Source: a virus. Taken from it: DNA of 37,917 nt. The stretch covers positions 1 through 37,917 of the IMG/VR virus record IMGVR_UViG_3300042309_000556; one strand, given 5' to 3'. Positions 1 to 7,060 of this stretch are shown one piece after another. The translations under genes and the position numbers were made by a program. Every line of letters begins with the position of its first letter. The stretch's first letter is position 1. Below the pieces are notes generated by a model, which saw only the letters and a program-made list of their open reading frames with translations, was not told the DNA's origin and ran no database searches.

Positions 1-281
1 CTAAGCGCGATAGGTGGCGATGAGAAGTCGTATGAATCACCAGAGGTTGCCGCGACGCCCAAGGTTGCATTTTGAACCGTGACGCCAGATGCATTGATCG
101 CGCTAAAGGTTAGGCGCACCTTCGAGCCCGGAACCAATACAGATGAGTCGAAACGCTGCCGCATTGTGTAGCCGCCCCAACCCGCTTCGTTACCCGAGCC
201 GGAAAAGGAAAAGGCAGTTACCCATGCGCCTACCGCCGCGCCGAGTGACATCAGCTCGCCCAGCGCCGCAATGACACTCAC
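1..281 (-). CDS. tail-associated protein, partial (C-terminal end cut off by window)
   Basis: An open frame runs from a GTG at 281 to the left edge without a stop; about 93 codons are visible. The GTG overlaps the TGA of the preceding gene as GTGA, the coupling used throughout this operon, which is why I chose it over the in-frame ATG at 251. The visible part starts with a hydrophobic, Ala/Gly-rich stretch and then a segment rich in Ser, Thr, Gly and aromatic residues typical of beta-sheet tail or carbohydrate-binding domains. No specific family is recognised. It follows the tail-fibre genes and is probably part of the same adhesin set, by position. Confidence 0.6.
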   Translation of the reverse strand, partial: MSVIAALGELMSLGAAVGAWVTAFSFSGSGNEAGWGGYTMRQRFDSSVLVPGSKVRLTFSAINASGVTVQNATLGVAATSGDSYDFSSPPIAL

Positions 282-748
282 GCTGCCACCAGCTTCATCG
301 AATAGGCCCAGGTCGTGCCGCCGTCAGTGGTGCTGATGATGAGTTTGGTCTTGGCGTTCGCAGCCGCCTGGACTGCAGTATCACTGCCGGAAATGGCCTT
401 GAACGACGCTGGCAAAGTCACGGCCCTGGCGCCTGTCGCGTCCTGCTTGATGTCGATCATCAGGGAATACCCCTTGCCTGCCGTCAGGCCCGAGAACGTG
501 ATGCTCGTGACATTTGCCGTCAGGCTCAGGGAGAAGTAATCGCCCAGCGCTGCATTGATCGCGACGACCCCGGAGGCGATTGCCAGTGCGGTGACGGTGG
601 ATCGATCAGAGCCTCCGATCGATAGGCTGGAGATGAGGACGGAGCTCGTTGATCCATCGGCTCTGCGAATCAGGATCGCATCCGTACCGACCGGCGTGAC
701 CGGAGGGTAATGAGCCGGGTCGGCATACTGGAATTTGACGTCTGCCAT
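278..748 (-). CDS. tail fibre-associated protein (156 aa), hypothetical
   Basis: 156 residues, starting at an ATG with a good AGGT ribosome-binding site four bases after the stop of the gene upstream. The N-terminus has a short motif (PVTPVGTDAILIRRADGSTSS) of the type seen at the start of phage tail or base proteins that anchor a beta-rich domain. The rest is Ser/Thr/Ala/Gly-rich and ends with a segment (TTDGGTTWAYSM) resembling the last strand of tail-fibre tip domains. It lies in a block of four tail genes distal to the lysis cassette. Role as a minor fibre or tip subunit is inference from place and composition. Confidence 0.7.
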   Translation of the reverse strand: MADVKFQYADPAHYPPVTPVGTDAILIRRADGSTSSVLISSLSIGGSDRSTVTALAIASGVVAINAALGDYFSLSLTANVTSITFSGLTAGKGYSLMIDIKQDATGARAVTLPASFKAISGSDTAVQAAANAKTKLIISTTDGGTTWAYSMKLVAA

Positions 749-752
749 GGGG

Positions 753-1493
753 TTACCTATCGAATTCGTAGCCGACCAGGTTCAGCGTGACCGAACCCGT
801 CAGGATGGCGACTATGTTGCCGAGGATGTCCGTCGAGCTGAGGACACAAGTGAATTGCCGGGTTGAATCAAGCGTCACGTCTAGCACCGGGCATGATCCA
901 GGGACCGCGGCGTACTGATAGTTGGTTGTACTGACCACTCCAGCTTCTGAGCGCCCGACGTACAGCGTGCGGCTGGAAGGATTCAACACCTGCACGATGG
1001 CGCGTGTCGCCGTGACGGGGACCACGCTCGACAGATCGATCGTCTGCACGGTGGTGGCGGTCAGGGCTGACAGCAGCGTCGTCGGCAGCGATCCGCTTGC
1101 CGTAGCCGCATCCAGCATCACCCTATTGCCGATGTCAGTCGGCCTGGTGTGCTTGGCCGGCCTGAATTTGGCACTTGCGTTGGTGCGACCGGAGGCAAGG
1201 TATCGCCGCGACACGTCTCCAGTCTTGCAGCGTGCCGTGCCGAGATAAGGAGCTGCAGGCGCTGTTGTACTGATTTCCAGCGCGATCGTTCCGCTTGGAC
1301 CCTGGTACGCGTACAGGTGGTAGAACGTGTTAGCAGCAGGGCTGGACAGGGTTGCCGTCATCGTGCCATCGCTGATGATGCGACCGGTCCCCGGCACATA
1401 GCAGACTCCGGGGCTCACGGAGACGGTCAGGCCGTCCAGTGCAACGGAGGTCTGCAGGCCGCGGATAGACGAAGTGGAAGGATCGAGGGCCAT
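753..1493 (-). CDS. putative tail fibre / receptor-binding subunit (246 aa)
   Basis: 246 residues, coupled to the upstream fibre gene by a TGATG overlap. It begins with a segment (VALDGLTVSVSPGVCYVPGTGRII) of the kind found in phage adhesin subunits where a short beta-structured head follows the virion-attachment part, and continues with repeated beta-strand-like blocks. There are no recognisable catalytic motifs. Position between a clear tail-fibre gene and another fibre-like gene supports a receptor-binding role; the exact function is unproven. Confidence 0.7.
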   Translation of the reverse strand: MALDPSTSSIRGLQTSVALDGLTVSVSPGVCYVPGTGRIISDGTMTATLSSPAANTFYHLYAYQGPSGTIALEISTTAPAAPYLGTARCKTGDVSRRYLASGRTNASAKFRPAKHTRPTDIGNRVMLDAATASGSLPTTLLSALTATTVQTIDLSSVVPVTATRAIVQVLNPSSRTLYVGRSEAGVVSTTNYQYAAVPGSCPVLDVTLDSTRQFTCVLSSTDILGNIVAILTGSVTLNLVGYEFDR

Positions 1494-2056
1494 CAGTTCG
1501 CGATACTCCGATCCGAGTAGCGCCGCCAGTTGGTGCCGTCAGACCAGCATGGCTCCATGCCGCCGGTCAGGTTGGTCACCATGATGTCAGGTGCGCCCGA
1601 GGACGCTACGGGTAGCGTCGTCAGGGTGTACGCCTGGCGCTGCTTGGCGGCATCCGTGATGCCGTAACCGGCGAGCGTGGTCGGGCGTTCAACAAGCCAA
1701 GCAAACGGAATTGCAGGCAGGCTTCCAATCAAAGTGTTCCCCGCCTGATCCGTGAGGACATTGCCGACCTGGTCGGTGAGGATCGGATACGGAAGCCCGT
1801 CTGCATCGCCCGCGACAAACCTGCCAGACGCTGCGTCCCACCTGAGGAACTGGCCGTCAGCAAAATCATCGATCACTGTCTTTGCCAGAGTCAGTATTGC
1901 TCCTGGGATCTCACGGATCTTCAGCCACAGCGGTGATACAACGTTGTTGCTAGGCGGTGTCGCTCCTGGCGACGGCGCAACCGGAGTGGACGGCTTCGTT
2001 TCTGTCGGAAGTCGGATGACTCTGCCAAGCTGATCTTTGAGCTTGACCTTCTGCAT
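1493..2056 (-). CDS. tail fibre protein (187 aa)
   Basis: 187 residues from the ATG at 2056, which overlaps the TGA of Rz as TGATG; an alternative start 15 bases upstream is less likely. A Pro-rich linker occupies residues 25-45. Near residue 133 it carries ERPTTLAGYGITDA, the signature of the collar or tail-fibre repeat seen in many phage fibres (KPTTLAGYGITDA type). The C-terminus (WSDGTNWRRYSD) matches the usual ending of small fibre domains. A short internal repeat (ILTDQVGNV, VLTDQAGNT) lies near residues 92-107. It sits directly after the lysis genes, so fibre genes are transcribed last. Confidence 0.82.
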   Translation of the reverse strand: MQKVKLKDQLGRVIRLPTETKPSTPVAPSPGATPPSNNVVSPLWLKIREIPGAILTLAKTVIDDFADGQFLRWDAASGRFVAGDADGLPYPILTDQVGNVLTDQAGNTLIGSLPAIPFAWLVERPTTLAGYGITDAAKQRQAYTLTTLPVASSGAPDIMVTNLTGGMEPCWSDGTNWRRYSDRSIAN

Positions 2057-2577
2057 CAGTGTGCCCCGCAAGTCTCAGCAAGATTGCGTGTGGCAATCAA
2101 TTCCGACTGGAGCCAGATGATCCAGTCGTCGGCGTCGTAGCCGGCTCGAATAATTCGCCCTCCAGCTTCGGCCCGAAGGTCGGCTTGACCATCCTCTCCG
2201 CCGGCAGCGCGGGCAACTTCGCCACTGAGGGCGGAGGTGGATACACAGCCTTGCCACAACTGCCGAAACCGCAGCTCACCAGAACGAGCAGCAGCCACAA
2301 CGGAATCCTGCTTGTCTTGCGCATCTTGCTGCCCCTTTTGATAGGCGCGTTCGTTGTCGAGCGAGGCGCGCATGAAAGTGTCTCGCGCCTGCTGCGCCTT
2401 TTTCTTGGCCGCTGCAGTCAGTGAGATCATCTTGTCCTGGTAACCACGGAAGTCGGCCGCTACCGTCTTGGCCTCATGCCCTTTCCATAAGAACAGGCCG
2501 GCGAATACGAGCATCAGGCCCGCGAAGATGGCCGCGCGAACGCCTCCAATCAGCGCCAGGAAGGCGGATCCTGTCAT
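2056..2577 (-). CDS. Rz: Rz-like i-spanin (173 aa)
   Basis: 173 residues with one N-terminal transmembrane segment (about residues 8-30) and a long charged, helical, Ala/Lys/Gln-rich periplasmic region (35-100), the layout of inner-membrane spanins. In the last step of lysis, i-spanins span the periplasm with an outer-membrane lipoprotein partner and fuse the membranes. The partner Rz1 is encoded entirely inside this gene in another frame, which strongly supports the call. The ATG overlaps the holin stop by four bases. Sequence alone does not place it in a named Rz subfamily. Confidence 0.88.
   Translation of the reverse strand: MTGSAFLALIGGVRAAIFAGLMLVFAGLFLWKGHEAKTVAADFRGYQDKMISLTAAAKKKAQQARDTFMRASLDNERAYQKGQQDAQDKQDSVVAAARSGELRFRQLWQGCVSTSALSGEVARAAGGEDGQADLRAEAGGRIIRAGYDADDWIIWLQSELIATRNLAETCGAH
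2097..2324 (-). CDS. Rz1: Rz1-like o-spanin lipoprotein (75 aa), nested in Rz
   Basis: 75 residues in a different frame inside Rz. It has a basic N-terminus (MRKTSR), a hydrophobic stretch and a lipobox LVSC with the acylated Cys at residue 18, so the mature protein is about 58 residues. A proline run (PPPPS) follows shortly after, typical of Rz1. The ATG is preceded by AAGGGGCAGCAAG, a good ribosome-binding site. Role: outer-membrane lipoprotein that pairs with the i-spanin to disrupt the outer membrane. Full nesting resembles lambda Rz/Rz1. Confidence 0.9.
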   Translation of the reverse strand: MRKTSRIPLWLLLVLVSCGFGSCGKAVYPPPPSVAKLPALPAERMVKPTFGPKLEGELFEPATTPTTGSSGSSRN

Positions 2578-2789
2578 GCGCCTGGCCCCCTTCTTGCTGT
2601 CGTGAAAAAGTAGCCGACGACACCGCCCACTGCCGTATTCAGACCGCCCGCCAGCATCCCGAATGCATCTCGGTTTTGGTCAGGGATCGCTACGGCTGCT
2701 AAAACCGCCATCGCCATGCCGTAGAGGAATAGGACAAGGATTGCGATGCCGATTCTTGCCGACCCCGCATTACGGGTAGCCCAAGTCAC
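2574..2789 (-). CDS. putative holin (71 aa)
   Basis: A 71-residue membrane protein with two hydrophobic segments (about 13-35 and 47-66), a short polar loop (PDQNRDA) between them and a basic C-terminus (TTARRGPG). Two membrane spans, small size and place between endolysin and spanin genes fit a holin, which forms the membrane lesion that releases the endolysin. It overlaps the neighbouring genes by four bases on both sides. No family signature is certain; a role as antiholin or accessory membrane protein cannot be excluded. Confidence 0.75.
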   Translation of the reverse strand: MTWATRNAGSARIGIAILVLFLYGMAMAVLAAVAIPDQNRDAFGMLAGGLNTAVGGVVGYFFTTARRGPGA

Positions 2790-3094
2790 GAGGTGATCGC
2801 CAGCGTGTGGAGCTGGCCCATGCCCCAGTGATATAGGTCCTGGTCTATGACATGGACCCGAGTGACTTCCTTCCGATTCCGAATGTGCTTGCGAACTTCC
2901 GTGCTCTGCTGAATTGCCAGGAGGATGAAGCCGATGCGCTGCTTGTCCTTGTCAGGCTCTTTCAGCAGATCGACCGCACTCCTGACGCGATCACCGATCG
3001 CCTCCAAAAGCTTGGGCGTGGCCCGTGCGTTGGCGGTCTCGGCCATTTGAATGACCATTTCGAGACCGGCGATTGCTTCCCGTCGGCGAGCCAT
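2786..3094 (-). CDS. lysis-cassette hypothetical protein (102 aa)
   Basis: 102 residues, mostly helical and highly charged, with no membrane segment or signal peptide. It lies two bases downstream of the endolysin stop and overlaps the holin start by four bases, so it is translated with the lysis genes. I recognise no family. A cytoplasmic accessory or timing role is possible from position only. Confidence 0.7.
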   Translation of the reverse strand: MARRREAIAGLEMVIQMAETANARATPKLLEAIGDRVRSAVDLLKEPDKDKQRIGFILLAIQQSTEVRKHIRNRKEVTRVHVIDQDLYHWGMGQLHTLAITS

Positions 3095-3096
3095 AC

Positions 3097-3615
3097 TTAA
3101 GCGGATCTTGCCAATAGCCCGCCCGCCTTTACGTAGGCGGCGCGCAGCTTGTCGATGCCGTGCTCAGGCTGACCGTAACCCGCGCCTGGCAGACTGGCCC
3201 ATAGGTTGCGGACCTTGGTGACCGCGGCGTCAAAGCGCCCCGCCTTGATGTCGGGCAGCGCTCGGCGCTCGTTGATGAGCTGCAGCGCCCAGCGGTCTTG
3301 AGACAACGGACCGAAGTCCGGCAGCCTCAGCTGATCGCGGTAGTGCGCGTAGTCCTTGAGCATGAACTGGTAGCGCCCAGAGGCGTTCGAGGTCAGGCCT
3401 TTGGAGTTGATCGTTTTCGACTGCCGGCCAGTTGAGAACGGGTGCGCCGAATAGTCGGTGAACACCTCCGGCTTGCGGTCGATGCCGGTCACGATCACGT
3501 CGTAGCCGTCGTTCTTGGTAGCCGGGCTCGTGCTCGTCCCCTCGGACACCGCCAACATGTCCAGGAACGCCGTGACGTTCCTGCCTCCTGCCTGTTCCGG
3601 TGTGATCTTGGCCAT
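3097..3615 (-). CDS. R: endolysin, lambda R-type lytic transglycosylase (172 aa)
   Basis: 172 residues (lambda R has 158). It closely follows the lambda R pattern: AFLDMLAVSEGT with the catalytic Glu at about residue 25, then NDGYDVIVTG, FTDYSAHPF, ASGRYQFM, and near the end LWASLPGAGYGQPEHGID. These enzymes (GH104 type) cleave glycan strands of peptidoglycan, leaving 1,6-anhydro ends. No signal peptide, so it needs the holin. I chose the ATG at 3615; a TTG at 3636 would add seven residues but falls inside the proposed promoter. The ATG has almost no Shine-Dalgarno, and the -10 of the promoter box upstream places transcription start at or next to it. Confidence 0.92.
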   Translation of the reverse strand: MAKITPEQAGGRNVTAFLDMLAVSEGTSTSPATKNDGYDVIVTGIDRKPEVFTDYSAHPFSTGRQSKTINSKGLTSNASGRYQFMLKDYAHYRDQLRLPDFGPLSQDRWALQLINERRALPDIKAGRFDAAVTKVRNLWASLPGAGYGQPEHGIDKLRAAYVKAGGLLARSA

Positions 3616-3621
3616 GCCCAA

Positions 3622-3653
3622 ATGCTGACCGGGCAAGGCGCTGTTTCAACGGA
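3622..3653 (-). promoter_or_regulatory. putative late promoter, copy 1 (lysis)
   Basis: On the minus strand the box TCCGTTGA (3653-3646) contains a -35-like TTGAAA (3649-3644), followed after 16 bases by CAGCAT (3627-3622), a weak -10. The endolysin ATG begins six bases later, predicting a leaderless mRNA. It lies just behind a terminator. 17 of 18 bases (3636-3653) match the copy before the capsid gene. Three more copies occur before other late modules. Confidence 0.6.
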
Positions 3654-3654
3654 C

Positions 3655-3680
3655 AAAAAAGAACCCCGCCGAAGCGGGGT
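3655..3680 (-). terminator. rho-independent terminator after the moron genes
   Basis: The stem ACCCCGC / GCGGGGT with loop CGAA occupies 3663-3680. On the minus strand it is followed by a run of T (TTCTTTTTT), giving a strong intrinsic terminator seven bases past the stop of the gene ending at 3687. It closes the 4709-3687 unit and separates it from the lysis genes. Confidence 0.85.
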
Positions 3681-3686
3681 CTTTGT

Positions 3687-4349
3687 TCATTTCGCCGGAG
3701 CAGCCGGTGGCTGTGATGCACTCGGCGCTGGTGCTGGGCTTATTTGTATTGATGCTGCCGCGGGGCGGTCAGCGATTGCCTTCTGCACGGTGAAGTAAAG
3801 ACCGGAGAGCGCGATAACGGCGCCAAAGATCCAGGCCGCGAACTTGTACCCCATTGCCATCACATTTGTTCTGTTTTGCTCACCGGCAAGCTTGATCTCT
3901 GTCAGGACCGTACGTGATTCAGCCATCATCTTGTGCGCGTCGGCGTAAAACTTATCCGCGTTCGCTTGTGATATTTGACCAAGGACTTTGATTTGGGAAA
4001 GTCCTTCACGCAACTCGAAACGCAAACCCTCTGAATCGGCACGCATCGACTCAACGACAGTCGCGACCCGTGCCTCAGAAGCCTCAAGCCGCGCTTTGAC
4101 TTCTTCCCGATTCATTTCGCTCATGGCTTCAACTTGGGGCTTTGTCTCTGGCATTTCAACTGACTCTGCCAGAGTCTGGGTGACTGCGAAGGGGACTCGC
4201 TTCTGAACTTCCTCGCCGAATTCTTCACTAAACGCCAGAGACATAACGAGCGAACTGACGGGCGGCTCAGACATCTTTTGAATCCACACCTCTGTCTCTG
4301 GAGTCGCCGAGATCGCGCGAATCCGAGAAGTCCAATCTGCAGTAGCCAT
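3687..4349 (-). CDS. moron-like membrane protein with coiled coil (220 aa), unknown function
   Basis: 220 residues: an N-terminal soluble part (1-75), a long charged coiled-coil-like region (about 78-160), one transmembrane segment (about 169-188) and a Pro/Ala/Ser-rich tail (AAASIQISPAPAPS). No signal peptide is seen, so it is likely anchored with the N-terminal domain in the cytoplasm. It follows the gene at 4353 by three bases, with an AGGAATAA ribosome-binding site, and ends just before a terminator. The two genes form an independent unit within the late operon. I do not recognise a family. A lysogen-expressed role such as exclusion or host modification is inference. Confidence 0.72.
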   Translation of the reverse strand: MATADWTSRIRAISATPETEVWIQKMSEPPVSSLVMSLAFSEEFGEEVQKRVPFAVTQTLAESVEMPETKPQVEAMSEMNREEVKARLEASEARVATVVESMRADSEGLRFELREGLSQIKVLGQISQANADKFYADAHKMMAESRTVLTEIKLAGEQNRTNVMAMGYKFAAWIFGAVIALSGLYFTVQKAIADRPAAASIQISPAPAPSASQPPAAPAK

Positions 4350-4352
4350 CGG

Positions 4353-4709
4353 TTATTCCTGGCTGACAGGTTGAGCCTTTACCTCGGCCTTGGGAGAGAT
4401 CAGGCGGGCAAGATCCTTCAGTGCCGATTGCGTAAGGACCAAGGTGACAAAATCTTCCTTGACGATCGGAGAAGAAGTCTTCTCCACACCCTTCATAGCA
4501 AACCTTATCGACTCACCATCAGCACTATGTTCTTTGACCTCCATGAGTTCCACAGCCGGCGACATCAAGTCACGGTGCAGAGTCAAACGGAAAGTGCCGT
4601 CGGGCATCGGCCCCGCAAGGCTCGCTCCGCTTACGAACTCCACCCTGTAATCGTTGGCAATCTTGTGCTCGACGCGAAGCGTCGTTCCTACCTCTGGCAA
4701 ACCTGGCAT
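4353..4709 (-). CDS. moron-like soluble protein (118 aa), unknown function
   Basis: 118 residues from the ATG at 4709, chosen because it follows a very strong Shine-Dalgarno (GAAGGGGGAAGA); an open frame continues upstream to 4769 but lies over the promoter. The sequence looks like a small beta-rich domain followed by a C-terminal helix (VTLVLTQSALKDLARLI). The ending loosely recalls DUF3467-like proteins, but this is not a firm assignment. It is first gene of a two-gene unit with its own promoter and terminator. Confidence 0.7.
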   Translation of the reverse strand: MPGLPEVGTTLRVEHKIANDYRVEFVSGASLAGPMPDGTFRLTLHRDLMSPAVELMEVKEHSADGESIRFAMKGVEKTSSPIVKEDFVTLVLTQSALKDLARLISPKAEVKAQPVSQE

Positions 4710-4745
4710 TCTTCCCCCTTCTCGCTTCCTAGCGATCGAGCGCGG

Positions 4746-4791
4746 ATCATCCACCACCATAAATCTCACGTCAATGTGAGACTCATATAAG
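4746..4791. promoter_or_regulatory. divergent promoter region with an operator-like palindrome
   Basis: On the minus strand TTGACG (4774-4769) and GATGAT (4751-4746), spaced 17, make a good sigma-70 promoter for the 4709-3687 genes. On the plus strand TATAAG (4786-4791) is a possible -10 for the small gene at 4816, with no clear -35. A palindrome with arms TCTCAC and GTGAGA (4764-4781, six-base spacer) covers the minus-strand -35 and the area of the plus-strand promoter, so a dimeric regulator could control both. It differs from the CI/Cro operators of this phage. Confidence 0.6.
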
Positions 4792-4815
4792 CGAAACCGC
4801 TGCTAGGATTCGGCT

Positions 4816-4992
4816 ATGACCGACTGGCAGAAAACCGAGTACCCGCCGACCAAGTCCTTCAAGGAGATGGAGGCGGAGCGACTGACGAAGGGGGCCAAGA
4901 GCCCGATTCCGATGCTGGCTTTGATTGCCCTCATTTTCTGCGGTGCGATCGCCGCCTTTATTTGGGGCTTCTCTGGCTTTTTTGTTCGCTAA
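4816..4992 (+). CDS. small membrane protein (58 aa), divergent from the moron genes
   Basis: A 58-residue frame: ATG at 4816, TAA at 4992. A polar, charged N-terminus (MTDWQKTEYPPTKSF) is followed by one hydrophobic segment (about 33-53: MLALIALIFCGAIAAFIWGF) and a short basic end. A TAGGATT ribosome-binding site precedes the ATG. It is on the opposite strand from all neighbours; its last 35 bases overlap the 3' end of the ejection-protein gene. The plausible composition and single clean membrane span favour a real gene. Function is unknown; small phage membrane proteins of this type often act in exclusion. Confidence 0.55.
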   Translation: MTDWQKTEYPPTKSFKEMEAERLTKGAKSPIPMLALIALIFCGAIAAFIWGFSGFFVR

Positions 4993-7060
4993 TCTGCTGT
5001 TCGGCGAAGTCGCGGATCTCTCCGTCGCCCTCGTCATTCGCAATGTTGCGGAGTGCCTGCCAGGAAGCCATTACTGAGCCAACTGGCTTTGTCGTGGTAG
5101 AGGAAAGCCACTTCACCAGCCGAGGATTCGTCAAGAATCTCGCGGCCAGGTTTGCGCTACCGGCCCCACCCAACGACCCAAGAACGATTGCAGCAGCATG
5201 AGCGGGGTTGCCCATTGCAGCTGCTCCAACCGCACCGGCCACCGTGCCTGCTGTCTGGCCGATGAGAAACTCCTTCCTGGCCGTGCCTGACGGGTTGGCA
5301 AAGACCTTGGATCCAGACTTCACCGCATCTGCAGCGTCCGCGATCTTCTGCATGTCGGCACTGAAGCCTTTGCCATAGCGCCCGAACAAGGTGCTTTTGG
5401 CTTCCGGCGACACCGAGTTCCAGTTCGTCAGGAAGCGATCCATCGAGAAGACCGCGCCTTCCGCGTCCTGCTGGCCAGGCGTGGCGCGCCCCATACGGCG
5501 CAGGAAGGCGGAGGACAGTTCACGCTGCGAGTCTTCGGGGAGGCTGCGCATGACCTGGCGCAGCGTGGTGGCGCCGTCCTTGACGCCCGAGGTCGCGGCG
5601 GCAAAGACCTTTTCAGGCCCGCCGTTCTTCTCGATCACGTGGCTGATGTCGTCAAGGCGTTTGTTGCCGGCGGCGTAGTAAGCATTGGCCCTGTCGAAGG
5701 CTGAGCGTGCCTGGGGACCCGCCGTGTCGGCCGCAGTCTTGAGGTCGTCAGTCAGCGTGCCGTAGAGCCCCTTGAGCTGACGGGTGGGCTGGTCGCTCAT
5801 CAAGCCCGCATCCGAGATGGCCTCACCCACCTGAGACCGCAGGCGCGCCAAAGCCTCGTAAGGGATGTTGCCGTTGCCGGCCTGCACGTCAGCCTGAAGC
5901 GCTTCGGCGATCTTCGCGAGACGAGGATTGGACAGCAGCTCGGACGTTGCCGTGGCGCCTGCGATGGGCGTCGACTCCTTTTCCAGATAGGCCAAGGCGT
6001 TCGCGACCGGCACCGGCAGCTCGGCCGGGATCGAGTCGTCCAGTCGCTTGTAGAGCTGCCCGGAGCGATTGCGGAACTGCTCAATGAAGCCGCCAGGCCC
6101 TTCAATGCCCTGCACCACCGCCCGGCCCGCCTGCTCGGGCGTGACCGCCCTGCCGCGTGGCGACAGATCGCGGGCAACCTGATCGATCTGACCGCCGAAC
6201 TGACCGGCCTGCTGCTGGGCAAACTTGTCGATGCGACCGGCACCACCGGGCACACTGCCGAGGGTGCTTTCCAGAGCCTGCAGACCGCGGTTGCCAGTGA
6301 CTTGTCCCATAGACGGCGAGACGCCGGCCGCGTCGAATTGGCCCACTCGCTCAAGCATCTTCTCTGGACTGGCGCCACGGGCCGCACCACGGAGGGCCAT
6401 CTGCGGAAGCGACGCCAGAGCGCCTGGCGCCAGCCCACCGGCCAACGCAGCTGCGAGCTGTCCGCCCGCTCCTGCGCCACCCTCGCGAGCGAGTGACCCA
6501 GCTCCAGCGCCGGTCGCCGTGCTGACGGTCTGCAGCACAGGCTGCGCGGTCAGGAACTCGCCAAGGCTGGCCAGTGCGCCCGGAGCTTTTGCAGCAGCGG
6601 ACGCAAGACCGCCTGCACCCATCGTCAGGCCCGTCCCTGCCAGCGCCTCGCCGATGTCACCGATGATCCTCTCGCCGCTGGTCTGCGGCTTGGACAGGCC
6701 CAGTGTGTCGGCTAGGGAGGATGCCGCATCGCGATAGCTGGGCTGCTCACCTGGCACGAGATAGCGGTTCACCGCATCGCCGCCGAGTGCTCCGACCAGC
6801 CCGCCGGCACCCTGCAGAACAGAACGGAGGCCAGCGCCAAGACCCTGCAAGGCGGTGAGCGGCTGTTCTGGCGCCGGTGAGCCGGTAATCATCCGGGCGA
6901 AGTCGGAGTTGTTGGCTGCAGGTGCGGGCTCATCGTCCCATTTGACCTGGCTCAGATCGATAGGAGTTGCTACCTGACTTTCACGTTTTCCGCCAGGGAT
7001 CGTGATTTCAAGTGGCGTCTGCTCGTCATCCCAGACAACCTGAGAGGGATCAATCGGCAT
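4958..7060 (-). CDS. large ejection / internal virion protein (700 aa)
   Basis: 700 residues, Ala/Gly-rich with long amphipathic helices and hydrophobic glycine-rich patches (about 75-95, 140-210 and 610-650), as in podovirus proteins that leave the head with DNA and form a channel across the envelope. The N-terminus holds a duplicated motif: PIDPSQVVWDDE (2-13) and PIDLSQVKWDDE (33-44). It ends a run of four or five virion-protein genes after the tail-hub genes, the place of ejection genes in P22- and T7-like phages. Its start overlaps the previous gene by 11 bases. The ejection role is strong by position and composition; enzymatic activity is not evident. Confidence 0.78.
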   Translation of the reverse strand: MPIDPSQVVWDDEQTPLEITIPGGKRESQVATPIDLSQVKWDDEPAPAANNSDFARMITGSPAPEQPLTALQGLGAGLRSVLQGAGGLVGALGGDAVNRYLVPGEQPSYRDAASSLADTLGLSKPQTSGERIIGDIGEALAGTGLTMGAGGLASAAAKAPGALASLGEFLTAQPVLQTVSTATGAGAGSLAREGGAGAGGQLAAALAGGLAPGALASLPQMALRGAARGASPEKMLERVGQFDAAGVSPSMGQVTGNRGLQALESTLGSVPGGAGRIDKFAQQQAGQFGGQIDQVARDLSPRGRAVTPEQAGRAVVQGIEGPGGFIEQFRNRSGQLYKRLDDSIPAELPVPVANALAYLEKESTPIAGATATSELLSNPRLAKIAEALQADVQAGNGNIPYEALARLRSQVGEAISDAGLMSDQPTRQLKGLYGTLTDDLKTAADTAGPQARSAFDRANAYYAAGNKRLDDISHVIEKNGGPEKVFAAATSGVKDGATTLRQVMRSLPEDSQRELSSAFLRRMGRATPGQQDAEGAVFSMDRFLTNWNSVSPEAKSTLFGRYGKGFSADMQKIADAADAVKSGSKVFANPSGTARKEFLIGQTAGTVAGAVGAAAMGNPAHAAAIVLGSLGGAGSANLAARFLTNPRLVKWLSSTTTKPVGSVMASWQALRNIANDEGDGEIRDFAEQQISEQKSQRSPK

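Noticed and set aside
1-2056. Diversity-generating retroelement next to the tail genes, as in the related phage BPP-1
   Set aside because: No reverse transcriptase, template repeat or adenine-rich variable repeat is visible in this window; such elements could only lie beyond the left edge.
3616-3636. Endolysin start at TTG 3636
   Set aside because: The extra seven residues are not needed for the lambda R-type fold, there is no ribosome-binding site, and the bases overlap the proposed promoter.
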